DNA of 64,000 nt from Fomitopsis serialis (taxonomy: Eukaryota; Basidiomycota; Agaricomycetes; Polyporales; Fomitopsidaceae), in assembly GCF_022376445.1 (NCBI RefSeq), contig NW_025955024.1, positions 159,341 to 223,340 on the forward strand. The letters run 5' to 3'. The notes below the pieces were generated by a model. The model was not told the origin of the DNA. It saw only the letters and a list, made by a program, of their open reading frames with translations, and made no database searches. Position numbers and translations under genes: made by a program. Shown here piece by piece: positions 21,329 through 33,650 of the stretch. Positions within the stretch are counted from its first letter, which is position 1. The number at the start of each line of letters is the position of its first letter.

Positions 21329-22783
21329 TCGTGATTAGTGTGGATGGGGTAGTATTGCGCTAAGTATGTAGACGTGAAACTACTTACACATCCGAAGTTA
21401 CATTCTCAATACAACAACCATTCGGGACTGTAACGTCGTTCGGGGGATGCCGCGGTCTTGAGATGAAGTTACGGTTCGCCCTCTTCAACAATAAGTAATG
21501 TCACTTCAATCATTCCCGACCTTGATCTTACCTTCAATACTTGCAGCTGTTGAGCAGCACTGTGAGCGAAGACGTGCCTAGCAAGCAAGCACGTCAAGTC
21601 AGGTCAGGCTAGGTCAGGACGGAACGGTTGCGCTTGATGGAAGCGCCGGGAGGGCACTTCCTCAGTCCTGTGGCGACCACGTGGTCGAGTGATCGATAAA
21701 GGTCACTCTCGTTCGCACCGTGACTTACCACTTGCATGCACTTGGTCGAAATGGCAAAGTTGTCAATCATTCGCATACGATGCTTTAAGTTGTAAACTTC
21801 ATCATCAAGAATTAATAGGTGTGTTCCATTTATTTTCGAAGTATGCTGTACCTGGCTGACTCCCGGGATTAAAGCAGTGTGTTGATCATGAGTGCGGTCG
21901 CCGGCGGGCCAGACTCGGTGGTTCGGTGGACCGAAAACGTATCGGACGGCTGAGAATCTGATGGAGGCATATGGAGGCTCGGCCACTGTGTGGTGGTAAA
22001 GCCTGGTAAAGCTATGTTTCAGCGTGTTGCACAGGTCAACGGACGAACGGATCACGGAACTTGCGCTCTTCGGGACGGTTGACCAGCTACGCAACAACGA
22101 TTATGTTGTTGACTGCAATCAGGCATTCTCTCAGAGTCCCAAAATTGTCGCAAGCGGAAAGGTACCATGAGGTGCGAAGTACTCGAAGTCTGGGCAGTTA
22201 CCCGCTCTCGGCGCGTACGGTCAATTAGTTGCACGACCTACATGGCAAGCAGATCAGGAGGCGAGTCGCCTTGCGTACCCTCATCCTGTTCCCACTGAAC
22301 CAGTGACTTCAGGATCTTGCCCTTGCTCGACGCCCATGCCTGCCCCATGCCTTGACACGAGAACGTTATTCGTCTTGGCCCCGTCTTGCATTCACAAATG
22401 CTCGGTTTCAGATTAGCTGTACTATTGGCGGTGTCGCCGGCGGACCAGAATGGGCGTCGTGGCAGTGTATACGCTCACATGCTTTTATCGACAATCCCGC
22501 AGGTTTCGTCTGTCCTTTGCCTGATCTTGATGCGTCCTTGCTGATTGTATCCATCCCGGGGCAGATCTGAGGTAAGCAGGCGGTATCGCGCTGTCATTCG
22601 CGCAGTGTCTTGGCTTTCCGGCAGTGATCTTGACCGCGTTGTTGTACCATGCGTTCCGTGCTCATCGTCGTTGCAATGCGCACATATAAGAGCACGTACA
22701 CATATCTCCTTCTCAGTTCTCAGTACCACGTAACATAGTCCCCCGGCGACGGTTGCTACTATCTTCGTCGGTTTGTGATTCTC
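21329..22783. other. intergenic; promoter of the first GH30 gene at its right end
   Basis: 1.45 kb with no gene recognised. A possible TATA element ATATAAG lies at 22684-22690, about 95 bp before the GH30 start codon. 21590-21620 is a simple run of GGTCAG/GTCAAG-like units. Confidence 0.45.
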
Positions 22784-25072
22784 ATGAAGCTTTCGTCTAT
22801 TTTATTTGGCCTGGCTTCGGCCTTGCCTATTGTTGCACAAGATATATATGACATTGTGAGTGGACCATACCTCTGTCTTTGGTGTACTTGTGCTATGCTT
22901 ACGCGACGATTATCGAATGTCTGCAGTGGTCGACGACATGGCAGAAGGACAACCTCCTCACGTACAAGAATTTGGGGTCAAAGCATGTCAGCTTTGGCTC
23001 GCCTGGATCAACTGGCACGTCAGACATCAAGATCGATGACACGACCTACCACCAGAGCGTCGTTGGATTCGGTGCCGCTATGAGTGAGCTGCCAATGTCA
23101 TGTTCACGCCACCATGCACCGACGATCTACCTTCAGCTGACTCGTCCGCCAAGCTCCTCAACGATCTGAAGGTTGGGTTTCCTCCGTGCACACAGGATCT
23201 ACCAACTGATGAATGTTATGCCGTGTAGAACTCGAACTCGGACAAGTATTGGGCATTGCTGAAATACCTCTTTGACCGTGCGTGATCCGCTTAGTTCCGG
23301 AATGCATCCCACCAACTCAGATGTGCTCGCCCTGACAGCTACCGATGGCGCGGACGCAGCAGGCTTTACATACCTCCGGGTACCCCTCGGAGCCTCCGAC
23401 TTCTCTGCGAAAGGTACACAACTCGCACAACGTAGCGCTATCCAGCTGATTCTCGCAAGTAGTCTATTCATTCGATGACACGAGCGGGGACACCTCACTG
23501 AACGACTTCAACATCGATGCTGCCCCCTCGTACCTGTTCTCCGTCATCAAGGACGTGATGTCGATCAACGGCGACCTCAAGGTCCACGTCACGCCTTGGT
23601 CTCCCGTGAGTGCCGGCCTTTCGTGAGTTTATGAGATACATAGTGAAGCTTTGTCTAGCCCGGGTGGATGAAGGACGGTGGGTCAATGAATGGCGGCAAG
23701 TTCTACACCAGCTTGTCAGACGTCTGTGAGCACATATATTGTATCGTTGTTGATAAATGTCCGATCATGATGCACAGTTGCGAACTATCTTTTGAAGTCC
23801 CTGCAAGGGTTCAAGAGCAAGGGAATCACCCCGTGGGCCATTGGCATTCAGGTGCGCAAAGCCCTTGATTACTCAAAGGGCAACGGCGAGAAACCCTTCC
23901 CCCATATACAGAACGAGCCCCAGAACAGCAACAATGGCTACCCCACCGCACTGATCGACGCGCATTGGGAGGGTGAGATCGGTCAGAAGCTCCGCTCGCT
24001 CATGGACGACAACGGATTCAAGGACACGCTCCTCATCGGATACGAGCACAACTGGGATGACGCCGGGGCATACCCCGTTGACCTTGTACGGCATATCCGT
24101 TTGTTTTGGGAACGTCTCGCTAACATTGCTTGGCCGCGTGGTATAGATGGGTCAGGCGGCGGACTCATTCGACGGCGTGGCGTTTCACTGCTACGAAGGG
24201 CACGTCTCGCAGCAGGAGACGTTCCACGACGCGTACCCCAACAAGAACATCTACTTCACCGAATGCGTGGGTCTCTTCAACGGGGACTGGTGGGGCGACG
24301 TGAAGGTAAGATTACGATCCTTGTTGCGTAACTACTTGGTGACGTCTCACATCTGTGCCAGGCTTATCTCAGAAACGAGTGCGTGATAATCGGGTGACAC
24401 ATACTAATGGAGCATAGGTTTACATCCCGGCAGCGTTATTGGCACTGTCAACAACTTCGCAAGGAACGCTGCATTTTGGAACCTCGTCCTTGACGGGAGC
24501 GGCGGCCCCAAGCTCCCCGGTACTTCTAGCTGTGGTGGAAAGAACCAGTGCCGTGGTGTCATCACGCTCAATAGCGACGGCTCTTACACCAGGAACCCCG
24601 AATGTGAGTACACTGAAGCTCTGCTCCTGCGTCGACCTTACATGGGTCGACCATCCAGTCTACGCCTTGGCTCAGATGTCGAAGGGCACTATCCCGAAGG
24701 ATAAGGGCGGGCCGAGCGCACAGCGGATCGATGCCTCCGTAGGCGGCAATTCCAACCTCCTTGTCTCCGCATTTGTTACAAAGCGGTCATCGTCCTCCGA
24801 CCAGTGGCGCTACAGCCTAGTCGTTCTCAACCAGTGTGTACCCAGCCCGCATCCTGCATGGAAAACTGATGTTCGTGACCCTCTTACAGAGACGACGACA
24901 GCAATGGTAGTTGGGACCCAACCGCCATCGATGCTACTATCGAGTTCAGGGGAAAGCAGGTGCGTGTTTTCCGGTAGTCGATCATGAAGTATTCTAAGGA
25001 CGAGCCCGCCAGGCCAAGTACACGTTCCCTGTCGGCGTCACCACCCTCTGGTGGTATGCTGCCCCGCAATAG
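22784..25072 (+). CDS. GH30 endo-beta-1,6-glucanase, paralogue A
   Basis: Fifteen exons: 22784-22855, 22927-23083, 23137-23171, 23229-23277, 23339-23413, 23463-23605, 23659-23725, 23778-23851, 23912-24085, 24147-24305, 24362-24378, 24434-24603, 24659-24833, 24890-24959 and 25013-25072. Together they give 498 residues with no frameshift. A signal peptide (MKLSSILFGLASALPIVAQ) directs secretion. The TIM-barrel motifs follow: VVGFGAAMTDSSA, FTYLRVPLGASDFS, HVTPWSPPGWMK, IGIQNEPQNSN with acid/base Glu226, and NIYFTECVG with nucleophile Glu321, then a beta-sandwich ending TTLWWYAAPQ. The family cleaves beta-1,6-glucan of fungal walls. Exon 11 is only 17 nt. Paralogue B at 42565-44835 shares every intron position. 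Likely role: wall remodelling or attack on other fungi. Confidence 0.95.
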
Positions 25073-25637
25073 ACGAGCAACTACTTCATTCGTTAACATT
25101 CACACTGTTCCAATCACAACGAGGAGTGTCACTGACGATGAAGCGATATTACCTTATCATGCATTCTTGATTGGGCTTGTGTGGTGTACTAAGTTGGCAA
25201 TACAGAATTAAGTGTTGGTCATACAACGACAGTTACATTCAATGGCATGGCAGAAAGTGTAAGTTCATACAAAGTTCCCAAACACCGTGGACCTCCCGAC
25301 CATCGTCCGACTACGCCGTCCGAACACTTCGCACCTGTATAGACGCAGAAGCTCCAATTCATCGCATATGCGCCCAATCGAGACATGAGAACGCTAACAA
25401 AGGTATGTCACATTGCATTCAGCGAAAGTCGACTAAAGATGAATGTAAGATACACAAGGGTAATAATAGATCAGCTCCACAGTATAGTAAGTCGGAACGA
25501 AAGAATGGTTAGTAAGTACATTGGGACATTAGACTCGCTCGTATCATGTCGTAGATTCATCAGGTCGTCAACAGTCGGGCCCTCAAAGAGGAAGAAAGGA
25601 GTTTAGAGACTTTCGTGGCAAGACAGCTCGGCCAGTG
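25073..25637. other. intergenic, nothing recognised
   Basis: 3' flanks of the convergent GH30 and opsin-like genes. AT-richer than the genes; no repeats or coding motifs. Confidence 0.5.
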
Positions 25638-26629
25638 TTACGCTTGAGGCGCGCCACGCTTCTCCGACGCCCCGTGGTCGACGTACTTGCCGGAGCGAAA
25701 GCCGAACGCGTCGTAGTCGACAGCGCGGACTTGCCAGAGGACGACCGCGAGGAACACGGGCGCGGTGACGCAGTCGAGGATGCCGTACCAGATCATCTCC
25801 GCGTCGACGGTGATGACGTTCGCGCCCTCCGCGCACGCCCAGCAGATTGGGTAGGTGATCAGCATGAAGGAGAGGTAGCCCGCGGCGAGGTAGTAGCCCC
25901 GGCGCACGATGCCGCCATTGGCGAAGGAGGTGGACGGCGCGTGCCAGAGGAGCACGTACCTATCAAGCAGTTGGTGAGCCGATGAGGAGCTGTGAAACAG
26001 GAAGAGATAGCCCACCAGATCCAGAGGAGTGCGCTGCAGCCGAAGGTGTAGTAACCCCACTTGTAGGTGCTGTGCACGAGTGCACCGACCAGGCCGCAGA
26101 TGACGAGGACGATGCTCATGAAGAGGGTCGTGATGATGTCGGAAAGCGGAAGGCCGGTGGCGAGCAGGACCTCAAGGAGCAGCAAGGGGAACGTGATGAA
26201 CCATTGAATGTACCGGACATACTACGATGTGCTCAGCATCGATCAATGTAGGTTTTACTCAGACTTTTCAGATACTCACCCAAATCTGGCGGGTAGGGTC
26301 GCCACCGTCGCCGCGAAACTCGACAGCCACCGGCGTTGCGCCAAGATCAGACGCCATCGAGAAGTAGGCAAGGCTGGAGGTCAAGAGTACAACTGCGGCG
26401 ATCTCATGGAACAGACGAGTGCCACGGGGTCTCTACATCACACTGGTTGTCAACGACGGGCATCGACTTGTTAAGCTACGCTATTGCTTACCATGACACT
26501 CCAACACAAGGTAGCCAAGAAGCAGACCGCCATCAAGGAGAAGGCCGCCCAAAGCCAGTCCGAAGCTTGGGTCGTCAAGTGTTCGATGGCATCCGGGGGG
26601 TTAATGCCGACAGCCTGGTTTCCGGCCAT
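25638..26629 (-). CDS. opsin-like HSP30/YRO2-type seven-helix protein without retinal lysine
   Basis: Exons 26492-26629, 26280-26432, 26016-26221 and 25638-25959 (introns 26433-26491, 26222-26279, 25960-26015) give 272 residues. Seven hydrophobic helices are visible. Typical rhodopsin-fold marks are WYVRYIQWFITFPLLLLEVL in helix 3, TYKWGYYTFG in helix 5, RGYYLAAGYLSFMLITYPICW in helix 6 and VDAEMIWYGILDCVTAPVF in helix 7. The residue that would be the retinal Schiff-base Lys is Glu220, so the protein should not bind retinal covalently; it belongs to the HSP30/ORP group, which are stress-induced plasma-membrane proteins affecting proton pump activity. A TATA box lies about 126 bp upstream. Confidence 0.92.
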
Positions 26630-27686
26630 TGGTGAGCGGACTACTAGGCACGTATGAAGGGGGTTAGTGCGGGTGAGGGAGGATTGGGGGTCGTTAGCGA
26701 GTACTCGTGAGCGAGCTAGGAATGGGGATGAGGAGGAGGCCCCGCCAATGGCGTCTTATATACAACCACGAACTCGGAACAGCGTAGGATGGCCCCGGCG
26801 AGCTCAGTCTGGGTCAGTCGCCCGAGCGAACATGCTAGGACCATGCCACTGACGCACTACAGGGACACAACGGTGACATTCGGAGAAGAACTGTCGGACG
26901 CACATGTAGGCCGCCCGAGTCCGGTCGATGTATGGACTCGGGTCCGCACCACCGAGGCGGGCGACTACCCTCCTCATCTGACTTCCAGTCCGGACTGCAT
27001 GTTTCACCTCCGTGTCTGCCTAACAGACATGCGACACGAGACCTGCAAGGAAACTATCAGCTGCCCGAGGGTTTGAAGTACTTAGCTACACGTATACACC
27101 GCCTTCGAGGTTGTGTATCCTGGCCAGCCACATAGTTCCGGTGAGCAAGTATGCAATTCGGCCGACGCGGGCGGTCGTGATAGGCCTCGGTGTGCTCTCG
27201 TTCCCTGACTGATCCACTACACACCTCACGAAGGTTCTCGGTGCAGCCGTCGCGGGACGGTCCTATGATGTATGTCGGCGAGCGTCTGGACTCGTCGGAA
27301 CACCCCGGGACCGGGCTTACACTTCATCGACATCTGCAGGCTTTCAGCCAACTTTCAGCCGCTCTAGAGTCTGTACGGATGGCTCGCGCTACACACTTAC
27401 ATCTGTACAGTCTAGACATCAGCGATAATAAGTCAGACGAGACGACTAAGCTGCCGGGCGGGCGGGCGCCCGACCAAGGAGTAATAGAGAGCACAGCGAG
27501 TCCGTGAACGAGAGTGCGCGATAGCAGAACGAACGAGAACGAGGCCGACGCCTCCCGGCCGTGCGTGATGATTGAATGGTCAGCGTTTCGGGCGATAGAG
27601 CGTGTCCCAGACAGAAGGTTGTCGGCGGTAGGTGGCAAGCATGCGAATGACGTCGACGGGATGCAGCGCGATGCTACGAGCAGAGC
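26630..27686. other. intergenic, promoter of the opsin-like gene
   Basis: Apart from the TATA element nothing was recognised. Short frames only. Confidence 0.45.
26755..26762 (-). promoter_or_regulatory. TATA box of the opsin-like gene
   Basis: TATATAAG on the minus strand about 126 bp upstream of the ATG at 26629, followed in the transcribed direction by a CCATTGG element. Position resembles that of the other TATA boxes in the window. Confidence 0.5.
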
Positions 27687-29664
27687 TCACGAACCATCGC
27701 GCGAAGCATCCGCCGGACCCGTGTTCGCAGGCGTCAGCGTCTCCTGTGACGCCTCCGCGCCCAGCTTTCCATCTTCCCTGCTGCTCCCCACTGCAGTTGC
27801 GCTGCCCGACGTGGAATCCACGATAGCCTCCCCGCTCTGCGCCTCCCCCAGCCTCTCACCACCGTCCAGCTCCCCCAGAATGCCGTCCGTCTCAGGGTTC
27901 CAGTTCGCCAGCGTCAGCGAGAGCCGCGACGGCCGCCGCTCGCTCCGCGGCCGCAGCACCGGCGAGCGACGAGGGTCCGTAGCATGCCCGTCCTCGGATT
28001 GGCTCATCTGCGGCCACGACACGCGGGCTTGCTGCTGCTGCTGCCACTCGTTGTGGTACTGCTGCAGCGGGAACGGATAGCTGGCCGCGACGCCCATGCT
28101 CGGGCCAGGCGTCGGCGGGCGCGAGGACGGCGCGAGGCTGGGGCCGGGCGAGATGGGCGTGTTTATGCCTCCGTGTGCGCCCGTCGGGCTCGGCGGCATC
28201 ATGATGTTCATCGTCATCGACGGCGGGCGGCTATAGGTCAGGACGGACGTCCCTGGCGAGCGAGACCGCGAGCGCGTGGGGTCGGGGGAGTGTGGCGGGC
28301 TGGTGGACATGGAGAGCTGCGAGCGGGGCCGCCCGACGACGCCATATTGGTAGGGCTGTGGTGTCGGGGGCTGTGAGGAGAGTGTAGATTGCCTGCGGGA
28401 GGAGTGGTCGGGCAGCTTGTACTCGACGTTGGGCGACGTTGGGGCGGTTTGGGACTCGAGGGTGTCTTGCTTGCTGAACAAGCGATGGCGCGCGGTCCTA
28501 CGAGACGTGCATGAGGTTTAGTAGCCCTTGGACAGGTACATAGGTAGTGCGCTTACCAGATGTACCATATCGCTATCACGATGAGGATCAGCCCACAGAA
28601 ACCTCCTAAGAGACCGCCTAGCAGAGGCCCAAGTACACTGCCAACGGCTGGGCTGGATGTTGTTGACTCGGCCGCTAGCGTGTGCAGAGTTCGTGAGCCG
28701 GCATTGCGCATGGCCAGGCTTTCGAGATCGTTGACGACTGTTGAGGGCTCATCTCGTGCAATGAGGATTTGGCCATGGATACACGCGGGAACCAGGGAAA
28801 CAGCTTTGCTGGCTGAGAGGTCATACATATACACGCATTCGTGCACTGCGCAGGCGGGGTCTGATGACACGGCCGAAGAGATACCGACGGTTGAGTCGGG
28901 AACGAGTCGACTTTGCGAGCCGCCAGGCTCGACCTCAATGTCCAACGTTGTCGTGACAGCAGGGACCGGCGTAATGTGACATGATTCACCTGGTCAGCAA
29001 GAAATATGAGCATCATCTTGAGAATAAGGCTCATAGACTCCAGAGAAAATGCAGTGAACCACGAATTATGTGGAAACCATATCTTCTCTTGTTCAAGCGT
29101 GGCAGGGCATATGCCGTGACAATTCTTTTGCGATACCAAGGAGAAGTTCCTCACCAGTGGCCTTTTGCTTTTGAACTACAAGCACCGACGGAGAGGTGAA
29201 TGTGCGCCCACCGCTGTCCTGTACACAGCCGTGCTGCGACATCGCCATCCCGACTTCAACGTCCAGAGACGGTGCCTCATCCACTGCATGCTGCGCTTGA
29301 CAGAGTCTTCGCTCGTCCTGAGCCTCGTTGTCGATGCGTTCCGAGCCTGGCGAGCCTACCATCAAGTGCACATTTTGGCATAGAGCGTCTAGGTTAAACT
29401 GGTTAGCTTGGTCGAATAGTACGCTCACCACTCACTTTGGATTCGGAATGGACGTGGACTGCTCCTGAACACAGTCAAGTCGGCTCCTTGCGGTGCGTCA
29501 GAACCGCGACTCTCCCTCGGCGTGCGCAAACAGCATGGCAGGGCTTCTGTCTTCACCGGGTCCTCCCACCGTAGATCGCTCGACCCGGACGGGTCTCGCA
29601 CCTGGCTTTCCCGCGCGTTCACGGCAACATCTTCCACGTCAGGCCCCGCCAATGCACATGCCAT
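27687..29664 (-). CDS. uncharacterised single-pass membrane protein with disordered tail
   Basis: Exons about 29436-29664, 29155-29388, 28557-28989 and 27687-28497 (introns 29389-29435, 28990-29154, 28498-28556) give 568 residues in a continuous frame. A luminal/extracellular part with several Cys precedes a membrane helix (SVLGPLLGGLLGGFCGLILI, extended to WYIW) and a basic stop-transfer (RHRLFSKQ). The last 270 residues are disordered, rich in Ser, Pro and Gln, with many SP sites. This is the layout of fungal cell-surface sensors and SKG6-like proteins, but the ectodomain matches nothing I know. The ATG at 29664 gives no signal peptide; the upstream open frame has a hydrophobic run (GGAAAFLIFPLARFCG) so a further 5' exon is likely. 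The 165-nt intron could hide a small exon. Confidence 0.6.
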
Positions 29665-30124
29665 CCACACACGGCCGCAGAAACGAGCAAGGGGGAAAAT
29701 GAGAAAGGCTGCTGCGCCGCCGACGCTGCCCTGAGCTCGATACGGGGGCGGCGAGTGTGAGAGCACGGATGGCGCCCGGATACTGGGTTTGATGAAGGCG
29801 ACTTCGCTCAATGAATATTGCGCCTCGTGTGAGCTCGCAGTCAACTCTTCGGTCGGCGAATTTAGAGAAGAGAGAAGAGGGGCGATAAGAGAGCATCTTT
29901 GTCGTCGAAATAGCGGTGCCCGGCGCCATGACGGACAGCGATGAGATGAGGGACAGATTGCTCGAGGCGCGTCCAGATGGCATACACGCGCTCAGCCACC
30001 GCCGCGAACGCAGCGCAGGACTTGCTTTCGACCGTCATCTTCGAGCTCGCGCATCGTAGCCTATCCTGAACGGAACTTGTTGCGGAAATTGCACGCTGAA
30101 GCGTACGAAGTCAGCCAGAACGAT
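29665..30124. other. divergent intergenic region
   Basis: Lies between the membrane-protein gene and the CHY gene; may contain an unmodelled 5' exon of the former (hydrophobic run encoded at 29664-29730 on minus). Nothing else recognised. Confidence 0.4.
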
Positions 30125-30771
30125 ATGTGGTCAGTCTCGTGTTCAGCGCGCGGAGGTCTGCTCCAGTTATTCTCCCACTCGGTCCGATCTGTCTCGCACG
30201 TCGTTCAAGCTTTGACTGTAGATATGCGAGAAAGCTGGAGCAGACCTCCAGCGACTCCCGGCGATAGGAGCTGAGCGTTGAAAGCCGTCTTGTCGTGCAG
30301 CAAGCATATCCTGAACGCCCAAGTCGCTATTCGAGCGCCGTGCTGCAAGCTATGGTTTGATTGCGCGGAATGCCACGCGGAAACGCAGGACCATCGGCTG
30401 AGGAAGACGACAGAGATGATATTCATGTGCAAGAAGTGCAAGAAGGCCTTTCGCAAGGACATGTCGAACTACGAGGAGAGCGACGAGTACTGCCCGAACT
30501 GCGACAACCATTACGTTTGTGGCGATATTGTCTGCGCTCAGAGCGATCATTGATGGTGTGCATTCTAGGTTATTGAGGCGAAGACGCCAAAACCGGTGCT
30601 AGGTGTGGAAGGCGAGGATCTGAGGGTGGACGCTCGGTGAGTCCGTTCGCTCTTCGCAGTTCCCAGATGACTCAGGCTGTCCCTCTTCGTAGCATGATCA
30701 AGGACGAGCGGGAGAAACAGAAGCCCGAGCGCACAATCTTCATGCAAGACTTCACAGACAAACTTGGATAG
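30125..30771 (+). CDS. CHY-type zinc-finger protein, HOT13-like
   Basis: Exons 30125-30129, 30301-30514, 30569-30636 and 30693-30771 (introns 30130-30300, 30515-30568, 30637-30692) give 121 residues. The protein begins MCKHILNAQVAIRAPCCKLW and continues FDCAECHAE, MCKKCKKAFRKDM and EYCPNCDNHY, so eight or more Cys/His ligands of the CHY zinc finger are present. In yeast, Hot13 of this class keeps the Mia40 import system of the mitochondrial intermembrane space active by removing zinc; the specific role here is inferred. The first coding exon has only five coding bases (ATG TG), completed across a 171-nt intron; this join gives the family start MCKH exactly. That intron holds a 15-bp inverted repeat. 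Confidence 0.85.
30152..30249. repeat. inverted repeat inside intron 1 of the CHY gene
   Basis: GGAGGTCTGCTCCAG at 30152-30166 and its exact reverse complement CTGGAGCAGACCTCC at 30235-30249, 68 nt apart. In the pre-mRNA a stem would loop out most of the intron. Confidence 0.85.
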
Positions 30772-31448
30772 TCGACATTCCCAATCTACAGTGCCCGTGT
30801 TTGCCCTGTACACTACCTCACGTTTGTCGGAACCCGCTGCATCGACACGCTTACTCTGTTGAAATTCACTAACACAGAAACCTATCGGTTCCACGCAGCA
30901 TATGGCGAATACGTACCCAGGTATTTGTTTGGCAACATTTCATATGATATGTCTGCTCGGTGGTCTCGGATGTCAAGGTCAACGTTCAAATTCAAACCCT
31001 GTCTGAGTGTTCAGCTCATCTGTATATCAAAATCGCTGCGGTCAGTTTCGGCGTACTCAGCAATCTCACATCTCAGCGTACACTGCACCTGAGTTCCATC
31101 CCCACCTGATCGAAAGCTCGTGAAGACGCAATGTATCCGTACGTACCATGCATGTGTAGACGTCAACCCGTCAAGTTACATATGTTCAGTATCCCGATAT
31201 CAAAGCGGCCAACACACGGCTCTTACCGCGAGCGAGCAACATCAGTGTGACATGTTCCTGTAGATCAAATTACAAACCTTCGAAATGACTAGATCAGACC
31301 TCAGTTCAACTGAACTTTGAAGCACCCGACTGAGTACCGCCTTGCTCCAACGCCTGGAGTCGGGCTTGCCAAGGCACAGTGCTGACGAGTTAGTACTCTT
31401 CGGGTCAGTTGCTGTGACGTACCGCACTTCTCCCATACAGTAGATGTC
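30772..31448. other. intergenic, nothing recognised
   Basis: Convergent 3' flanks of the CHY gene and the seven-helix-type orphan. No motif or repeat found. Confidence 0.5.
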
Positions 31449-33650
31449 TCAGGGGAGCGCGAGCACGCAATGAGCGGTGGGAGAAAGCATACTGTACTGA
31501 TGAATCCAATTCTGAATTGCGTAGTACATGGTCTCCGGATGCATCCCATCTACCTTCCCTATCGCACGATACCGAGTGCAGTTATGAGGAAACGTATCTC
31601 CGCGCATAGCTTGCGATTCCTGATAACTGTCCCCGTGCATCAAATCTGTCAAAGAAAGAGGAGGATGACAGGCATCGTGAGCATATGGACACACGGAGCA
31701 CGCGAACGCATGGGAAACACTGGCACGCGGGTGCGGGGCCCGCCAGCAGCGGACGCATCGTACCACAGCGCGAGACGGAGAGACTCACCGATGGGCGACG
31801 TGAAGTTGTGCACGAATGGGTGCACGTTCGTGCTCTGGAAGTTGTGGCGGGCGATGTTGCCCTCCGAGAGGTCCATGATGCGCACGCCGCCCTCGACGGT
31901 TGCGCCCGAGTCGAGGCGGCGGTTCGGCGCGAACGCCTGGAAGGGCACCGGCTTGAGCTGCGCCTCGGGGTCCGCGAGCGTCGACGCCTTGATGAAGTTC
32001 GGCTCGCGCAAGAGCTCCAAGGACAGGCCCTTTACGACGGGCGGCGGCGTCGTCGGCGTGTAGTACGAGTCTTTTTCGGAGCGCATGCTCGACCGGAAGG
32101 ACGCGTTGTGGTGTAGGGATTTCTCGCGCGTGGCCTCTTTGGCTTTGACCTCGGTCGTGACGGACCGCGGGAAGAAGACCTGGGACACGGTGAGAGAAGG
32201 CGCTAAGGGCGAGGAGTGGGACGCACCACCAAAGTCATGCCCGCCGAGACCATACATCCAATACCTCCGAGGAAGGCGAGGAACTCGGACGCGAACCTAG
32301 GCAGGGATGAGATATGTGTCCGCTTCGTACAATTGCGGGACGAGACGTACATGCTCGTGTTGACCTTCATAGACTCGGTCATGCCGTCCACGCCGAGGAT
32401 CAGGAGAGGGACGGTGAAGAGGAACCGGAAAAGGACGCGAATATACTGCTCAGCGAGTGAGTTGCTATCCCGAGGTTGGCGATATGTCTCGGTCTTACAT
32501 TCAATTCGTGGAACGTCGTCAGGCGCACGATGGTGCCAATGTCGACACCCTCCGATTTCTGAGAAGCGATGAGCATTGTTCATGGAAGCAAGCGGTGATC
32601 TCACCAATTCACGCAAAAAGGTAGGGAATTTAAATCTGCATGATTGTTGGAGACAAGCCGACAGAAGGCATGGCGTTTGGGGACTCACAGACCGTGATGT
32701 TGTTAAGATTAAGGATAAGATCACTGAGGCTACCGGCAAGGAAGGTAGCGGCAATGGTCTGCATGACGAGCGGTGAGCCTTGCGCGTCGACGACCGTAAA
32801 TCCACGAACGCACCTTGATAGGGTCTGAGCGAGTGACGATCGTGGTGACGGGCATATATACAATGGCCATGATCGAGCCGACGGACCAGACCTTGAAGTA
32901 GAAGCTACGGAACCAATCTTGCTGGACTGAGCCCGAGTGAACGAGGAACAGCCAGAAACACAATTCTGGATTGGGCGTCAGCGCCATATCTGGAGCCTGC
33001 GAGTACACCGATCGCACCTTCCAAATGCGTGGTGCTGGGCGTGATGTTAGTCAGGTCGCGCTGAGGGAGGTGACTGCCAACTTACATCTCAAATGCCCAA
33101 GCGAACGAGAAGACGAGGTTCAAGGGGAAGAAAAACCTGTGGTATTGCTCGGGCCAGAGATCGACGGGGAGGGGCATCACTGCGAAGTGTGGTGTTAGAT
33201 TGTCTCTTCCATATGCACATACTGTTAATAGCTGCTCACGTCCGAAGCCTGGCAGGTCGATGTATCCCATCTTGTACGAGATGATTGTCATTCCGATTGA
33301 ATACACCATGAGCAAGGGTATCGTGATGAGGTATGTGTACTGCGCGGAGCATCCGGTCAAATTCAACCGGCCATGGACGATGAGTTGCGAGGACTCACTG
33401 TCATGACGCGCTTGAACGCGCCCGAATAAGGTCCCTTATTCCATCTGCATCCAAAGTGTCAGCTAGCGGCAGTGCGCACCCAAGGGTGGCGTACCGCAGC
33501 ACTTGAACCGATCGAACTTCCAGAGATGGAAAAGAGGAAAGCCCCCGTCTGCGAGAAGCACTTCAGATGATCGCTCGAGGCACGAAGGCGGAGACTGACC
33601 AGCGTAGAGAGGATCGCCCACGTGAGGTAGGTCGGCGGAGAGACGCACAT
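31449..33650 (-). CDS. uncharacterised multi-span membrane protein, three apparent frameshifts
   Basis: Clear exons on the minus strand include 33399-33444, 33240-33339, 33086-33179, 33018-33034 (17 nt), one from 32965, and a run to a last exon ending 31449. The joined product has hydrophobic helices separated by conserved-looking pieces: WNKGPYSGAFKRVMT, YTYLITIPLLMVYSIGM, HLEELCFWLFLVHSGS, QQDWFRSFYFKVWSVGS, AIVYMPVTTIVTRSDP, KSEGVDIGTIVRLTTFHELN, IRVLFRFLFTVPLLILGVDG and FLGGIGCMVSAGMTLV, then a soluble tail with HPFVHNFTSPIDL. A family of this kind is widespread in basidiomycetes but has no function known to me. ATG 33650 starts MCVSPPTYLTWAIL. Three junctions (about 33600, 33495-33505 and 32692) need one extra base each to stay in frame, as in several genes of the window. 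Confidence 0.65.

Noticed and set aside
28990..29154. Possible small exon within the 165-nt intron of the membrane protein
   Set aside because: Reading GEKIWFPHNSW.. requires a frame change before the next exon with no splice donor available.
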